This document shows positions 28,714 to 36,139 of a stretch of DNA of 64,000 nucleotides, in pieces. A model generated the notes under the pieces. It saw nothing but the letters and a program-made list of their open reading frames with translations. It was not told where the DNA came from and searched no databases. The position numbers were made by a program, and so were the translations under genes. The stretch's first letter is position 1, and each line of letters opens with the position of its first letter. Origin of the DNA: VRUE01 sp963725085 (lineage in GTDB: Bacteria > Actinomycetota > Thermoleophilia > Solirubrobacterales > 70-9). The stretch lies in assembly GCA_963725085.1 (NCBI GenBank), contig CAVRXM010000001.1, positions 372,001 to 436,000 of the forward strand. The letters are read 5' to 3'.

Positions 28714-29367
28714 TTACAGCGGCGATTGGCGCCACTCGTCCGTCGGGCCCGCGACGGCGGTCACGGCCTCGACGATCTCCGGCGGCGCCTTCTGCGGTGA
28801 GCCGGCGTCGTATGGGGGCTGCGGGTCGTACTCGATCCCGAGCTGCACCGACTGCGCCATCTCGGGACCGAGCTCGCGGCCGACCAGATGCAGGGCCATG
28901 TCGATCCCGGCCGAGACCCCGGCGGCGGTGAGCACCTTGCCGTCCTCGACCCAGCGACCGCCGACGGGGTCGGCGCCGAGCAGGGCGAGCGGCTCGAGAA
29001 AGAGCCAGTGGCCGGTCGCCCGCTTGCCCTCCAGCAGGCCGGCGGCGGCGAGGACGAGCGAGCCGGTGCAGACCGAGGTCGTCCATTTCGTCGTCTCGTC
29101 AATGGCGCGGAGCCAGGAGAGGACCAGCTCGTCCTTCATCAGCGGACGGCTGCCGGCGCCGCCGGGGACGAGAACGATGTCCGCCTCGGTGATCTCGTCG
29201 AGCGAGTGGTCGGCGGTGATCCCGAGCTGGCCCGGTTCGTCGCGCACCTCGCCCCGCTCCTTGCCGACGAACCGCACCTCCCAGCCGGGGACCGAGCGGA
29301 AGACGTCGTAGGGGCCGATCGCGTCGAGAACCGTCATCTCCTCGTAGACGAGGATCGCCGTCTGCAT
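28714..29367 (-). CDS. DJ-1/PfpI (GATase1-like) family protein
   Basis: A protein of about 217 residues; start M-Q-T-A-I-L-V-Y-E-E-M at 29367 chosen over upstream in-frame Met by family N-terminus. The fold signature includes D-I-V-L-V-P-G-G-A-G-S and the nucleophile elbow S-V-C-T-G-S-L-V-L-A-A-A-G-L-L near residue 100. An acidic residue near the start (Y-E-E-M-T-V-L-D-A-I-G-P) would assist the Cys. This layout matches the isonitrile-hydratase/transcription-regulator-like branch of DJ-1/PfpI rather than chaperone DJ-1; the substrate is unknown. It lies 19 bp downstream of the phosphatase-like gene start region on the same strand. Confidence 0.83.
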   Translation of the reverse strand: MQTAILVYEEMTVLDAIGPYDVFRSVPGWEVRFVGKERGEVRDEPGQLGITADHSLDEITEADIVLVPGGAGSRPLMKDELVLSWLRAIDETTKWTTSVCTGSLVLAAAGLLEGKRATGHWLFLEPLALLGADPVGGRWVEDGKVLTAAGVSAGIDMALHLVGRELGPEMAQSVQLGIEYDPQPPYDAGSPQKAPPEIVEAVTAVAGPTDEWRQSPL

Positions 29368-29386
29368 CCCCGTCATCCTCGCAGGC

Positions 29387-30211
29387 TCAGGCGACCGCCT
29401 CAAGGCAGGCGCGCACCGTCTCGAGCGAGCGCTCGCCGGCGGCGACCCCGACCGGATAGCGGGCCTCGATCCCGAGGTCGGCCTCGCCGGCCTCGAGCCG
29501 GCCGAAAGCGACCAGGCCGCCGGCCTCGCGGGCGATCAGCTGGGCGGCGGCGATGTCGACCGAGCGACACGGGCGAAGGCTCAACATCGCGTCGAAGCGG
29601 CCGGCGGCAACGTAGCTGGCGGTGATCGCGATCGAGCCGACGACCCGCAGCCTGTAGACGCGCCCGTCGAGCGCCTCCAGCGCGGGCAGCGCCCACCGCG
29701 GCTCGGCCGACTCGACCCCCAGGACCTCGAGCATCTCGCGGTCGGCGCCGACGCCGATCGCGGTCTCGCCGAGAGTGGCGCCGGCGCCGCGCTCGGCTGT
29801 GAACTCCTCGCCGGCACCGAAGTCGTGGACGAAGCCGAACTCGACGTCGGCCATCGAGGGACCGGAGGAGACGGCGATGCTGAGGCTGTGCGGGGGGAGG
29901 GTGCGGCGGGCGTTGAGGGAGCCGTCGATCGGGTCGATCACGACCCGGGCCTCGCCGCCGTCGCCGAACGGCACCTCCCCGCGCTCCTCGGAGACGGCGA
30001 CGAACGACGCGCCCTCCTCCGCAAGCAGCTCGAGCTCGGCGAAGACGACGTCCTCGCAGCGGCGGTCGATCGCAAGCGCGCGGTCGCCACCCTCGCCGAC
30101 CCCCTCGTAGACCGTCCGCTCCTCGATCCCCGGCGCCTGCTCGAAGATCCGGCGCTGCTCGGCGACGATCCGGCGGCAGATTCCCCGCCAATCTGCGGAC
30201 AGGACGTCCAT
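29387..30211 (-). CDS. Inositol monophosphatase-family protein
   Basis: A 274-residue intact protein. Metal-site motifs of the Mg-dependent, Li-sensitive phosphatase fold are present: E-E-R-G-E-V near residue 75, V-I-D-P-I-D-G-S-L-N (DPIDGxxN) near 92-101, and V-D-I-A-A-A-Q-L-I-A-R-E-A-G-G near 215 (a variant of W-D-x-A-A). Family members hydrolyse inositol phosphates, fructose-1,6-bisphosphate, PAP or NADP; archaeal-like homologues are often promiscuous. The weaker third motif makes the substrate uncertain. It is divergent from the helicase-nuclease gene, with 31 bp between starts. Confidence 0.82.
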   Translation of the reverse strand: MDVLSADWRGICRRIVAEQRRIFEQAPGIEERTVYEGVGEGGDRALAIDRRCEDVVFAELELLAEEGASFVAVSEERGEVPFGDGGEARVVIDPIDGSLNARRTLPPHSLSIAVSSGPSMADVEFGFVHDFGAGEEFTAERGAGATLGETAIGVGADREMLEVLGVESAEPRWALPALEALDGRVYRLRVVGSIAITASYVAAGRFDAMLSLRPCRSVDIAAAQLIAREAGGLVAFGRLEAGEADLGIEARYPVGVAAGERSLETVRACLEAVA

Positions 30212-30242
30212 CAAGGCAATGCTATGTCGCTAGCGTTGAGGC

Positions 30243-33104
30243 ATGGACGAGACGTCCCCCCAGGACGCTGCAATCCGCCATGCCGACGCGCCGCTGCTGA
30301 TCCTCGGCGAGCCCGGCACCGGGAAGAGCGAGGCGCTTGCGCGGCGCCTGGCGCGGCTCGCCGCCGAGGGCGAGGCGGCACCCGACCAGGTGCTCCTGAT
30401 CGCCTCGACCCCGGCGACGGCCGAGCGGTTGCGGGCGCGGGTCGAATCGCTCCTCGATGACCCCTACGGCGAGCTCTGGATCGGGACCTGGGACGCGATC
30501 GGGGAACGGCTCCTGCGCGAGCATTCCGACGCCGCCGGCCTCGACCCGTTCTTCGACGTGCTCGGCCCCGCCGAGCGGCTGGCGATGCTCCTCGATCGCC
30601 TCGATGAGCTGCCGCTGCGGCGTCATGAGATCCGCGGCAACCCGGCGGGCCTGCTGGCGCGGCTGCTCGAGCGGATCGACGAGATCAAGGCGGGGGCCGA
30701 CGCGCCCGACGCGGCGCTCGCCGACCTCCTCGCCGCCCACGACCGGATCATCGCCGCGACCTGCAACCTCGACCGCGGCGACGTCTTCCTCACCCTGAAC
30801 CGGCTCCACGCCGAGCGCGGGGACGTGCGCTCGGCGCTCGCCGAGCGGTTCGCGGAGGTGTTGGTCGACGAGCTCGAGGACACCACCGTCGCCCAGCGGG
30901 CGCTGCTGGCTGCGCTCGCCGCCGAGAGCCCGAGCCACGTCTACGCGCTCGAGCCGACCGCCGCCGCCGAACTCGGCAGCTGGTACCGCGAGGTCCACCC
31001 CGACGGCGACGTGATCCGGCTCGAGCACCTCTTCCGCGACCCCGAGATCCGGTTCTGGCGCTGCGCCAACGAGCGCGCCCAGGCCCAGGCCGTCGCGCGC
31101 GAGGTCGAGACGTTGCTCTCGCGCGGCATCCGCCCCGATGACGTCTGCGTCCTGATCGACGACCCGGGGATGAGGAGTGGCCCGGTGGCGGCGGCGATGG
31201 AGGAGCGCGGGATCCCGTTCCACCTCTCGGGGCCGGCGGCGCTCTTCCAGCGGGTCGAGGTGCGCGACACGATCGCCTGGCTGCGTGTGCTCGCCGACCC
31301 GGCCGACTCGGCGGCGGCGGCGCGAGCGCTGACCCGGCCGCCGATCGAGCTCGCTCCCGCCGACCTGGCGCGGCTGACGACGATCGCCCGGCGCCGCAAG
31401 CTCGACATGGTCTCCGCCTGCGAGGCCGCGCTCGAGAGCCCGCGGATCGCGCCCGAGGCGCGCGAGCGGATCGAGGACTTCCTCAAGCTCTACGGGGAAG
31501 CCTCGGCGGCGATGGAGGAACGGCGCGCCGACGTCTTCGTCCGCCGCCTGATCGAGCGGGTCGGGATCCGGCGCCAGCGGCTGTTCGCGGCCCAGCCCGA
31601 GGTCGCGGAGAGGCTGCTCGGCCTCTCGCGGCTCGCCGAGCTCGCGACCGCCTGGGCGCGCCGCGAGCCCCACGGCTCGACCCGCGACTTCGTCCGCCAC
31701 CTGAGCGCGGTCGCCGAGGCGGGAGTCGAGCCGGCCGGGGTGAGCGAGCCGCCGGCGCCGGACTCGGTCCAGGGTCTCGCCCGCGACGCCGCCAAGGGGA
31801 TGGGCTTCGACCATGTCTTCGTCCTCGGGCTCGAGCAGGACGATGCCGCCGACCGGATCGGCCGGCCGGCGCGCTCGGGCCTCGTCCTCTCGCGAATCGA
31901 GCGCGACGACGGCGGCGAGGTCAGGCCCTCCCCCTTCTACACCGGGGCTCTGGCGGCCGCCGGCGCCAGGGAGGAGCGCCACGCCGAGGAGCTGTTCGGG
32001 CCCGCCGAGGGCCTCCACGCGACCTACCGGACCCTGCGCGAGGAGGTCCTCGAGGAGTCCTGGAAAGCGGGCCGCCAGCTCTCGGAGCCCCGCCTCGACA
32101 CCGCCGTCGACGTCAATCGTGCGGTCGCCCGCTTCCTCGAGCTGCTGAAGCTGGCGGCGCTCGCCCAGCGCCCCGGGGACGAGGCGACCGAGGAGGCGGT
32201 CGACGCCGTCAACGGGCTCCTGCGCCAGGTCGCCACTCCCGAGCAGCAGGCCGAGCTCGACGCCTCCGCGCTCGACTCCTACCTGCTCGACTCCGAACGG
32301 CGGCGCGAGGGGCGCCGCCGGATCATCGGCGCCCGCCAGGAGCCCTCGCTGGAGGCGTTCATCCCCCGTCGCGGCGACGGCGCCCTCAGCCTCTCGGCAT
32401 CCGACCTCGACCTCTACCTGACCTGCCCGCTCAAGTACAAGTTCGCGCGCGTGTTCGGGATCCCGCAGGAGCCGACGATCAACCAGCGCTTCGGGATCCT
32501 GATCCACAACGTCCTCGAGCGCTTCCACAAGGAGCCGAGCGAGGGCGGCGAGGACGACCTCGAGCGGCTGATGGCGCTGTTCGAGGCGGGCTGGCGGCGC
32601 GGTGGGTTCGGCACCAGCGACGATGAGCTCCAGTACCGCGAGCGCGCCCGCGAGGCGCTCCGCCTCTACTGCGAGCGCGAGGGCGGCGCCGAGGGCGAAC
32701 CGGTCTGGCTCGAGCGCAAGTTCGACATCAAGATCGGCGACCACCACGTCCGCGGCCGCGTCGACCGGGTCGACCGGCTCCCCGACGGCGAGCACGAGCT
32801 GATCGACTACAAGACCGGCGAGCGCAAGACCGAGTCCGACCTCGAGAGCGACCTCCAGCTCGCCCTCTATCGCCTCGCCGCCCGCGAGGCCTGGGAGATC
32901 GAGGCGGCGCACGGCAGCTACTACTACGTCCTCGACGCCGAGAAGGTGGCGGCGCCGACCAAGCCCGACGACGCCGAGCGGGTCGAGCGCACAGTGCTCG
33001 AGGTCGGCGAGGGGATCCTCGGCCAGGACTTCGAGCCGCGGCCCTCGCCCGCGGTCTGCAGCTGGTGTGACTACCGGCTGATCTGCCCGGCCGCCGAGAG
33101 CTGA
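30243..33104 (+). CDS. UvrD/AddB-like helicase-nuclease with degenerate helicase motifs and C-terminal Fe-S PD-(D/E)XK nuclease
   Basis: A 953-residue intact protein. Walker A is clear (G-E-P-G-T-G-K-S, about 22-29). Motif II reads L-V-D-E-L-E-D-T instead of V-D-E-x-Q-D. Motif V is altered (A-R-D-A-A-K-G-M-G-F-D-H-V-F, lacking the usual V-H) and a normal motif VI (Y-V-A-x-T-R-A) is not visible. The C-terminal part is well preserved: L-T-C-P-L-K-Y-K-F near residue 725, the nuclease core V-D-R-V-D ... L-I-D-Y-K-T-G near 840-860 with Q-L-A-L-Y, and C-S-W-C-D-Y-R-L-I-C near 940, which with the first Cys would form the AddB-type [4Fe-4S] cluster. A role in double-strand-end processing is inferred. 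Confidence 0.83.
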   Translation: MDETSPQDAAIRHADAPLLILGEPGTGKSEALARRLARLAAEGEAAPDQVLLIASTPATAERLRARVESLLDDPYGELWIGTWDAIGERLLREHSDAAGLDPFFDVLGPAERLAMLLDRLDELPLRRHEIRGNPAGLLARLLERIDEIKAGADAPDAALADLLAAHDRIIAATCNLDRGDVFLTLNRLHAERGDVRSALAERFAEVLVDELEDTTVAQRALLAALAAESPSHVYALEPTAAAELGSWYREVHPDGDVIRLEHLFRDPEIRFWRCANERAQAQAVAREVETLLSRGIRPDDVCVLIDDPGMRSGPVAAAMEERGIPFHLSGPAALFQRVEVRDTIAWLRVLADPADSAAAARALTRPPIELAPADLARLTTIARRRKLDMVSACEAALESPRIAPEARERIEDFLKLYGEASAAMEERRADVFVRRLIERVGIRRQRLFAAQPEVAERLLGLSRLAELATAWARREPHGSTRDFVRHLSAVAEAGVEPAGVSEPPAPDSVQGLARDAAKGMGFDHVFVLGLEQDDAADRIGRPARSGLVLSRIERDDGGEVRPSPFYTGALAAAGAREERHAEELFGPAEGLHATYRTLREEVLEESWKAGRQLSEPRLDTAVDVNRAVARFLELLKLAALAQRPGDEATEEAVDAVNGLLRQVATPEQQAELDASALDSYLLDSERRREGRRRIIGARQEPSLEAFIPRRGDGALSLSASDLDLYLTCPLKYKFARVFGIPQEPTINQRFGILIHNVLERFHKEPSEGGEDDLERLMALFEAGWRRGGFGTSDDELQYRERAREALRLYCEREGGAEGEPVWLERKFDIKIGDHHVRGRVDRVDRLPDGEHELIDYKTGERKTESDLESDLQLALYRLAAREAWEIEAAHGSYYYVLDAEKVAAPTKPDDAERVERTVLEVGEGILGQDFEPRPSPAVCSWCDYRLICPAAES

Positions 33105-33114
33105 GCAACCGGGC

Positions 33115-33975
33115 TCATTTGCCCTGCTGGCGCAGGAAGCGCTGGAACTCGCGGGCGATCGAGTCGGCCGAGGGAAGGTCCTCGCCATCGCTCAGCTGCT
33201 CGACCTGCTCGGCCTCGATCCGCTCGACGAGCTCGGCGATCTCCGGGTTGGCGGCGACCGCGCGGCCGATCTGCTCCTCGTAGCTGTCGGCTTCCTCCTC
33301 GAGTTCGCGCGCCTCGACGGCGATCCCGGTCAGGCCCTCGAGCCGCCTCAGCAGCGCCAAGCCGGCCTTCGGGTTGGGCACGGCGGCGACGTAATGGGGC
33401 ACCGCGGCCCAGAGCGAGGCCGAGGTGATCCCGACCTGGTTGCAGCAGTCGTGGAGGACGCCGACGATCCCGGTCGGCCCTTCGTAGCTGGAGCGCTGGA
33501 GTTCGAGGTCCTCGACCAGCTCCGAGTCCGATGCGAGGCCGGTGATCGGCACCGGCAGGGTGTGGGAGACCTCGGCGATCAGCGCGCCCATCGTCACCAC
33601 CATCTCGACCCCGAGCGCGTCGGCGGCGGTGGCGATCGTCTCCGAGAACGTCCGCCAGCGAAGGTTGGGCTCGGTCCCGTCGAGCAGGACTAGGTCGCGC
33701 TCGGCGCTCGGGACCGGCGCCGAGATCAGGTTGTTCTGTGGCCACTCGATGTGGCGGGCCTGGCCCTCGGTGAGGGTGATCGTCGGGCGTGTCTCCTGGA
33801 AGTCGAAGTACTCCTCGGGGTCGACGCGGGCGATCAGCTCGGCCTCGAACCCCGAGGCGATCGCCGCCAGGGCGGTCGAGGCGGCGCCGGCTGCGTCGTT
33901 CCAGCCCCTGAAGCTGCAGACGAGGATCGGGGAGCGAAGCGACGGGACGTCGGTCTCCCAGCTGAGCGATTCCAC
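33115..33975 (-). CDS. PAC2 family protein (proteasome-assembly-chaperone-like)
   Basis: A 286-residue intact protein. The opening L-R-S-P-I-L-V-C-S-F-R-G-W-N-D-A-A-G-A-A-S, the block Y-F-D-F-Q-E-T-R-P-T-I-T-L and I-T-G-L-A-S-D-S-E-L, and P-H-Y-V-A-A-V-P-N-P-K-A-G-L-A-L-L-R-R-L are diagnostic of the actinobacterial PAC2/DUF75 family. The fold resembles eukaryotic proteasome assembly chaperone 2, but the bacterial role is unproven. The C-terminal 90 residues are acidic, helix-forming and coiled-coil-like. It is convergent to the helicase-nuclease. Confidence 0.88.
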   Translation of the reverse strand: MESLSWETDVPSLRSPILVCSFRGWNDAAGAASTALAAIASGFEAELIARVDPEEYFDFQETRPTITLTEGQARHIEWPQNNLISAPVPSAERDLVLLDGTEPNLRWRTFSETIATAADALGVEMVVTMGALIAEVSHTLPVPITGLASDSELVEDLELQRSSYEGPTGIVGVLHDCCNQVGITSASLWAAVPHYVAAVPNPKAGLALLRRLEGLTGIAVEARELEEEADSYEEQIGRAVAANPEIAELVERIEAEQVEQLSDGEDLPSADSIAREFQRFLRQQGK

Positions 33976-33984
33976 AGTTTGAGA

Positions 33985-34392
33985 CTACCGATGGGGCTCC
34001 GAGCCGCCGGAGGAATCCGGCTCCTCCCCGGCCGCGAGCGCACGGCGCACCAGCGTGTAGGCGACGAACAGCGCCAGCGCCGCGAACGAGAGTTCCAGCG
34101 CCCGCTGCGGGACCTCGTTGGCGATCACGACTCCGATCACCACCCCGATCGGCGAGAGGGCGCCGATCCAGAGCGCGTCGCGGATCCTGAGGTTGCCGTA
34201 GCCGTGCTGCCGGTAGGCGCCGACGGCGGCGACGATCACGATCATCAGCAGCGAGGTCGACTCGGCCTCGACCTGGGAGAGGCCGAGGAAGATCGCCAGC
34301 GCGGGGACGAAGAGGACTCCGCCGCCGACCCCGACCAGGCCCCCTGCCAGGCCGCCGAGGACGGCGATCAGCACCGCCAGGACCTCGTTCAT
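33985..34392 (-). CDS. Half-size TauE/SafE-type membrane transporter subunit (second half)
   Basis: A 135-residue membrane protein with four hydrophobic segments. The N-terminal G-G-L-A-G-G-L-V-G-V-G-G-G-V-L-F-V-P is the TauE/SafE repeat signature. Its ATG is 16 nt after the stop of the preceding half gene and has GGAGAG upstream, so it is a genuine separate start rather than a frameshift product. Family members export sulfite, sulfoacetate or other anions. The C-terminus is a short acidic tail. Confidence 0.8.
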   Translation of the reverse strand: MNEVLAVLIAVLGGLAGGLVGVGGGVLFVPALAIFLGLSQVEAESTSLLMIVIVAAVGAYRQHGYGNLRIRDALWIGALSPIGVVIGVVIANEVPQRALELSFAALALFVAYTLVRRALAAGEEPDSSGGSEPHR

Positions 34393-34408
34393 CTCGCGCT
34401 CTCCGCGC

Positions 34409-34774
34409 TCACGGAATTATCAGCTCGATCGCTATCGCGACCAGGAGCGCAGCGAACAGCAGCGAGACGGCGCGCTGCGGGATCCGCTGCTGGATCGCGG
34501 TGCCGAGGAGGACACCGAGGACCGCCGGGATCGTCAGCGCCAGGCCGGTCGCGAGATGGACGTTGCCGTAGATCCCCCCCTGGGCGAAGGTGCCGAGGAG
34601 GCCGATCAGGACGATCGCGCCGAGGCTGGTCCCGGTCGCCACCCGCTCGCCGTAGCCGAACCAGAAGATCAGGAGCGGGACGATCACGGTGCCACCGCCG
34701 ACGCCGAACAGGCCGCTGAAGAGGCCTGCCAGGGTGCCGATCGCGGCAAGTTTCAGAGTCCGCTCGTCGAACAT
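34409..34774 (-). CDS. Half-size TauE/SafE-type membrane transporter subunit (first half)
   Basis: A 121-residue membrane protein. L-A-G-L-F-S-G-L-F-G-V-G-G-G-T-V-I-V-P is the TauE/SafE repeat signature, followed by three more hydrophobic segments. A normal TauE/SafE protein of about 250 residues contains two such repeats in one chain; here each repeat is its own gene, translated in tandem. The start at 34774 is divergent from otsB, with an 18-bp gap. Confidence 0.8.
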   Translation of the reverse strand: MFDERTLKLAAIGTLAGLFSGLFGVGGGTVIVPLLIFWFGYGERVATGTSLGAIVLIGLLGTFAQGGIYGNVHLATGLALTIPAVLGVLLGTAIQQRIPQRAVSLLFAALLVAIAIELIIP

Positions 34775-34792
34775 CGCGCGATACTAAGTCCA

Positions 34793-35611
34793 GTGTCTCC
34801 CGAAACCGGCAGCGGGGCGGGCGGGGCGGGGCCCGATGGGCTGAAGCCGCTGCGCGACGCGCCTGCCTCGGCCGCGATCCTGACCGACGTCGACGGGACG
34901 CTGGCGCCGATCGTCGAGCGGCCCGAGCAGGCCGCGGTTCCGGCGCAGGCGCGCGAGGCCCTCGTCGCCCTCAGCGCCCGGTACGGGCTCGTCGGCTGCG
35001 TCTCCGGCCGTCAGGCCGAGGAGGCGCGGCGGCTGGTCGGCGTCGAGGAGATCGCCTACGCCGGCAACCATGGCCTCGAACTGCTGCTGCCCGGCAGCGA
35101 GGCCCCTCAACTCGACCCCTCGTTGCGGGACCGCGAGCGGGTGGCGGCCGATTTCGTCGCCGGCAAGGCCGCCGTCATCGAGGCTGCCGGCCTCCGGGTC
35201 GAGGACAAGGGCCCGATCCAGGCGCTCCACTGGCGCGGCGTCGAGGACGAGCGCGGGGCCGAGGCGCGGGCGCGCGAGCTCGCCGCCGAGGGCGGCCGGG
35301 CCGGGCTCGAACCGCGCTGGGGCCGCAAGGTCCTCGAGCTGCGCCCGGCCGGAGGCGGCGGCAAGGACGCCGCCGTCGCGGCCCTGCTGGCGATGGATGG
35401 GATCACCGTCGCGCTCTACGGCGGCGATGACCGCACCGATCTCGACGCCTTCCGCCGCCTGCGCGAGCTGCGCGACGACGGCGAGCTCGAGGCCGCCCTC
35501 TGCGTCGGCGTCGCCTCGCCCGAGGCGCCGCCGGAGCTCGCCCAGGAATCGGACTGGACCGTCGACGGCCCGCAGGGCTGGCTCGCGGCGCTCGAGTCGC
35601 TGGCGGACTGA
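34793..35611 (+). CDS. otsB: Trehalose-6-phosphate phosphatase
   Basis: A 272-residue HAD-superfamily phosphatase. Motif I is L-T-D-V-D-G-T-L-A-P-I (D-x-D-G-T), then V-S-G-R-Q, A-G-N-H-G-L-E-L, K-G-x-x-x-x-x-H-W-R (P-I-Q-A-L-H-W-R), G-R-K-V-L-E-L-R-P-A-G-G-G-K and Y-G-G-D-D-R-T-D-L-D-A-F as motif IV. This combination is specific for T6P phosphatases, which release trehalose. The GTG start at 34793 is the first in-frame start after an upstream stop region and sits just after the divergent TauE start. No otsA is in the window. Confidence 0.88.
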   Translation: MSPETGSGAGGAGPDGLKPLRDAPASAAILTDVDGTLAPIVERPEQAAVPAQAREALVALSARYGLVGCVSGRQAEEARRLVGVEEIAYAGNHGLELLLPGSEAPQLDPSLRDRERVAADFVAGKAAVIEAAGLRVEDKGPIQALHWRGVEDERGAEARARELAAEGGRAGLEPRWGRKVLELRPAGGGGKDAAVAALLAMDGITVALYGGDDRTDLDAFRRLRELRDDGELEAALCVGVASPEAPPELAQESDWTVDGPQGWLAALESLAD

Positions 35612-35614
35612 TCG

Positions 35615-36139
35615 GTGCCGTTCACCGACCTGCTGCGGACAACGGTCTTCCTCGCCGGTGGCGAGGCGACCGTCCTGGGGGCGATCACCGCCCTCACCGC
35701 GGGCCGCGAGACCGACACCCGGACCATCGTCGTCGCCGCCGTGTGGTGGCTCGCGGCGCTCCTCGTCGGCCTCCGCCTCGGCCGCCCTGAGCGCGCCGCC
35801 GACGGCGTCCGCGACGCCCTCGCGCGAGCCAAGACGGCGACGTCCCTGCCCGAGGAGTCGCCGGCCCGGATCACGCTGACGCGGCTCTGGCCGATCGCGG
35901 TCACGGCCGTCGCCGCCGGGGGGCTCGGCGCCCTCTACCCCGGGGTCGCCGCGATCGGAGCCGGCTTCGCCCTGTTGGCGGCGCTGGCGCTGCGCACCCA
36001 CGAGGCGGCGGTGCTCGGGGTCGAGCAGCGCGACGGCGTCAAGTTCTACGTCGTCCCCAACTCCGCCCTGCGGCCGATCGAATTGGTCCGCACGCCGGGC
36101 CTGCGAAGCGACCGCCTCAGCGGGACAAAAATCGCTTGA
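35615..36139 (+). CDS. Small membrane protein of unknown function
   Basis: A 174-residue protein with a GTG start at 35615, only 3 bp after the otsB stop, so probably in the same operon. Hydrophobic helices lie at about 10-28, 38-55, 92-110 and 112-128; a basic loop separates the pairs. The C-terminal hydrophilic part has G-V-K-F-Y-V-V-P-N-S-A-L-R-P-I-E. No family recognised. Its last 23 bp overlap the convergent polX gene. Confidence 0.65.
   Translation: MPFTDLLRTTVFLAGGEATVLGAITALTAGRETDTRTIVVAAVWWLAALLVGLRLGRPERAADGVRDALARAKTATSLPEESPARITLTRLWPIAVTAVAAGGLGALYPGVAAIGAGFALLAALALRTHEAAVLGVEQRDGVKFYVVPNSALRPIELVRTPGLRSDRLSGTKIA

Noticed and set aside
30222..33188. A 988-codon open frame antisense to the helicase-nuclease gene
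   Set aside because: High GC content at third positions makes long antisense frames common here. It has no recognisable domain, its composition is skewed to Arg/Asp/Gly/Leu/Val, and the sense strand encodes a motif-bearing protein.
33985..34774. Single frameshifted TauE/SafE gene
   Set aside because: The second half has its own ATG with a GGAGAG site 16 nt after a stop, and the surrounding region has no other frameshifts.
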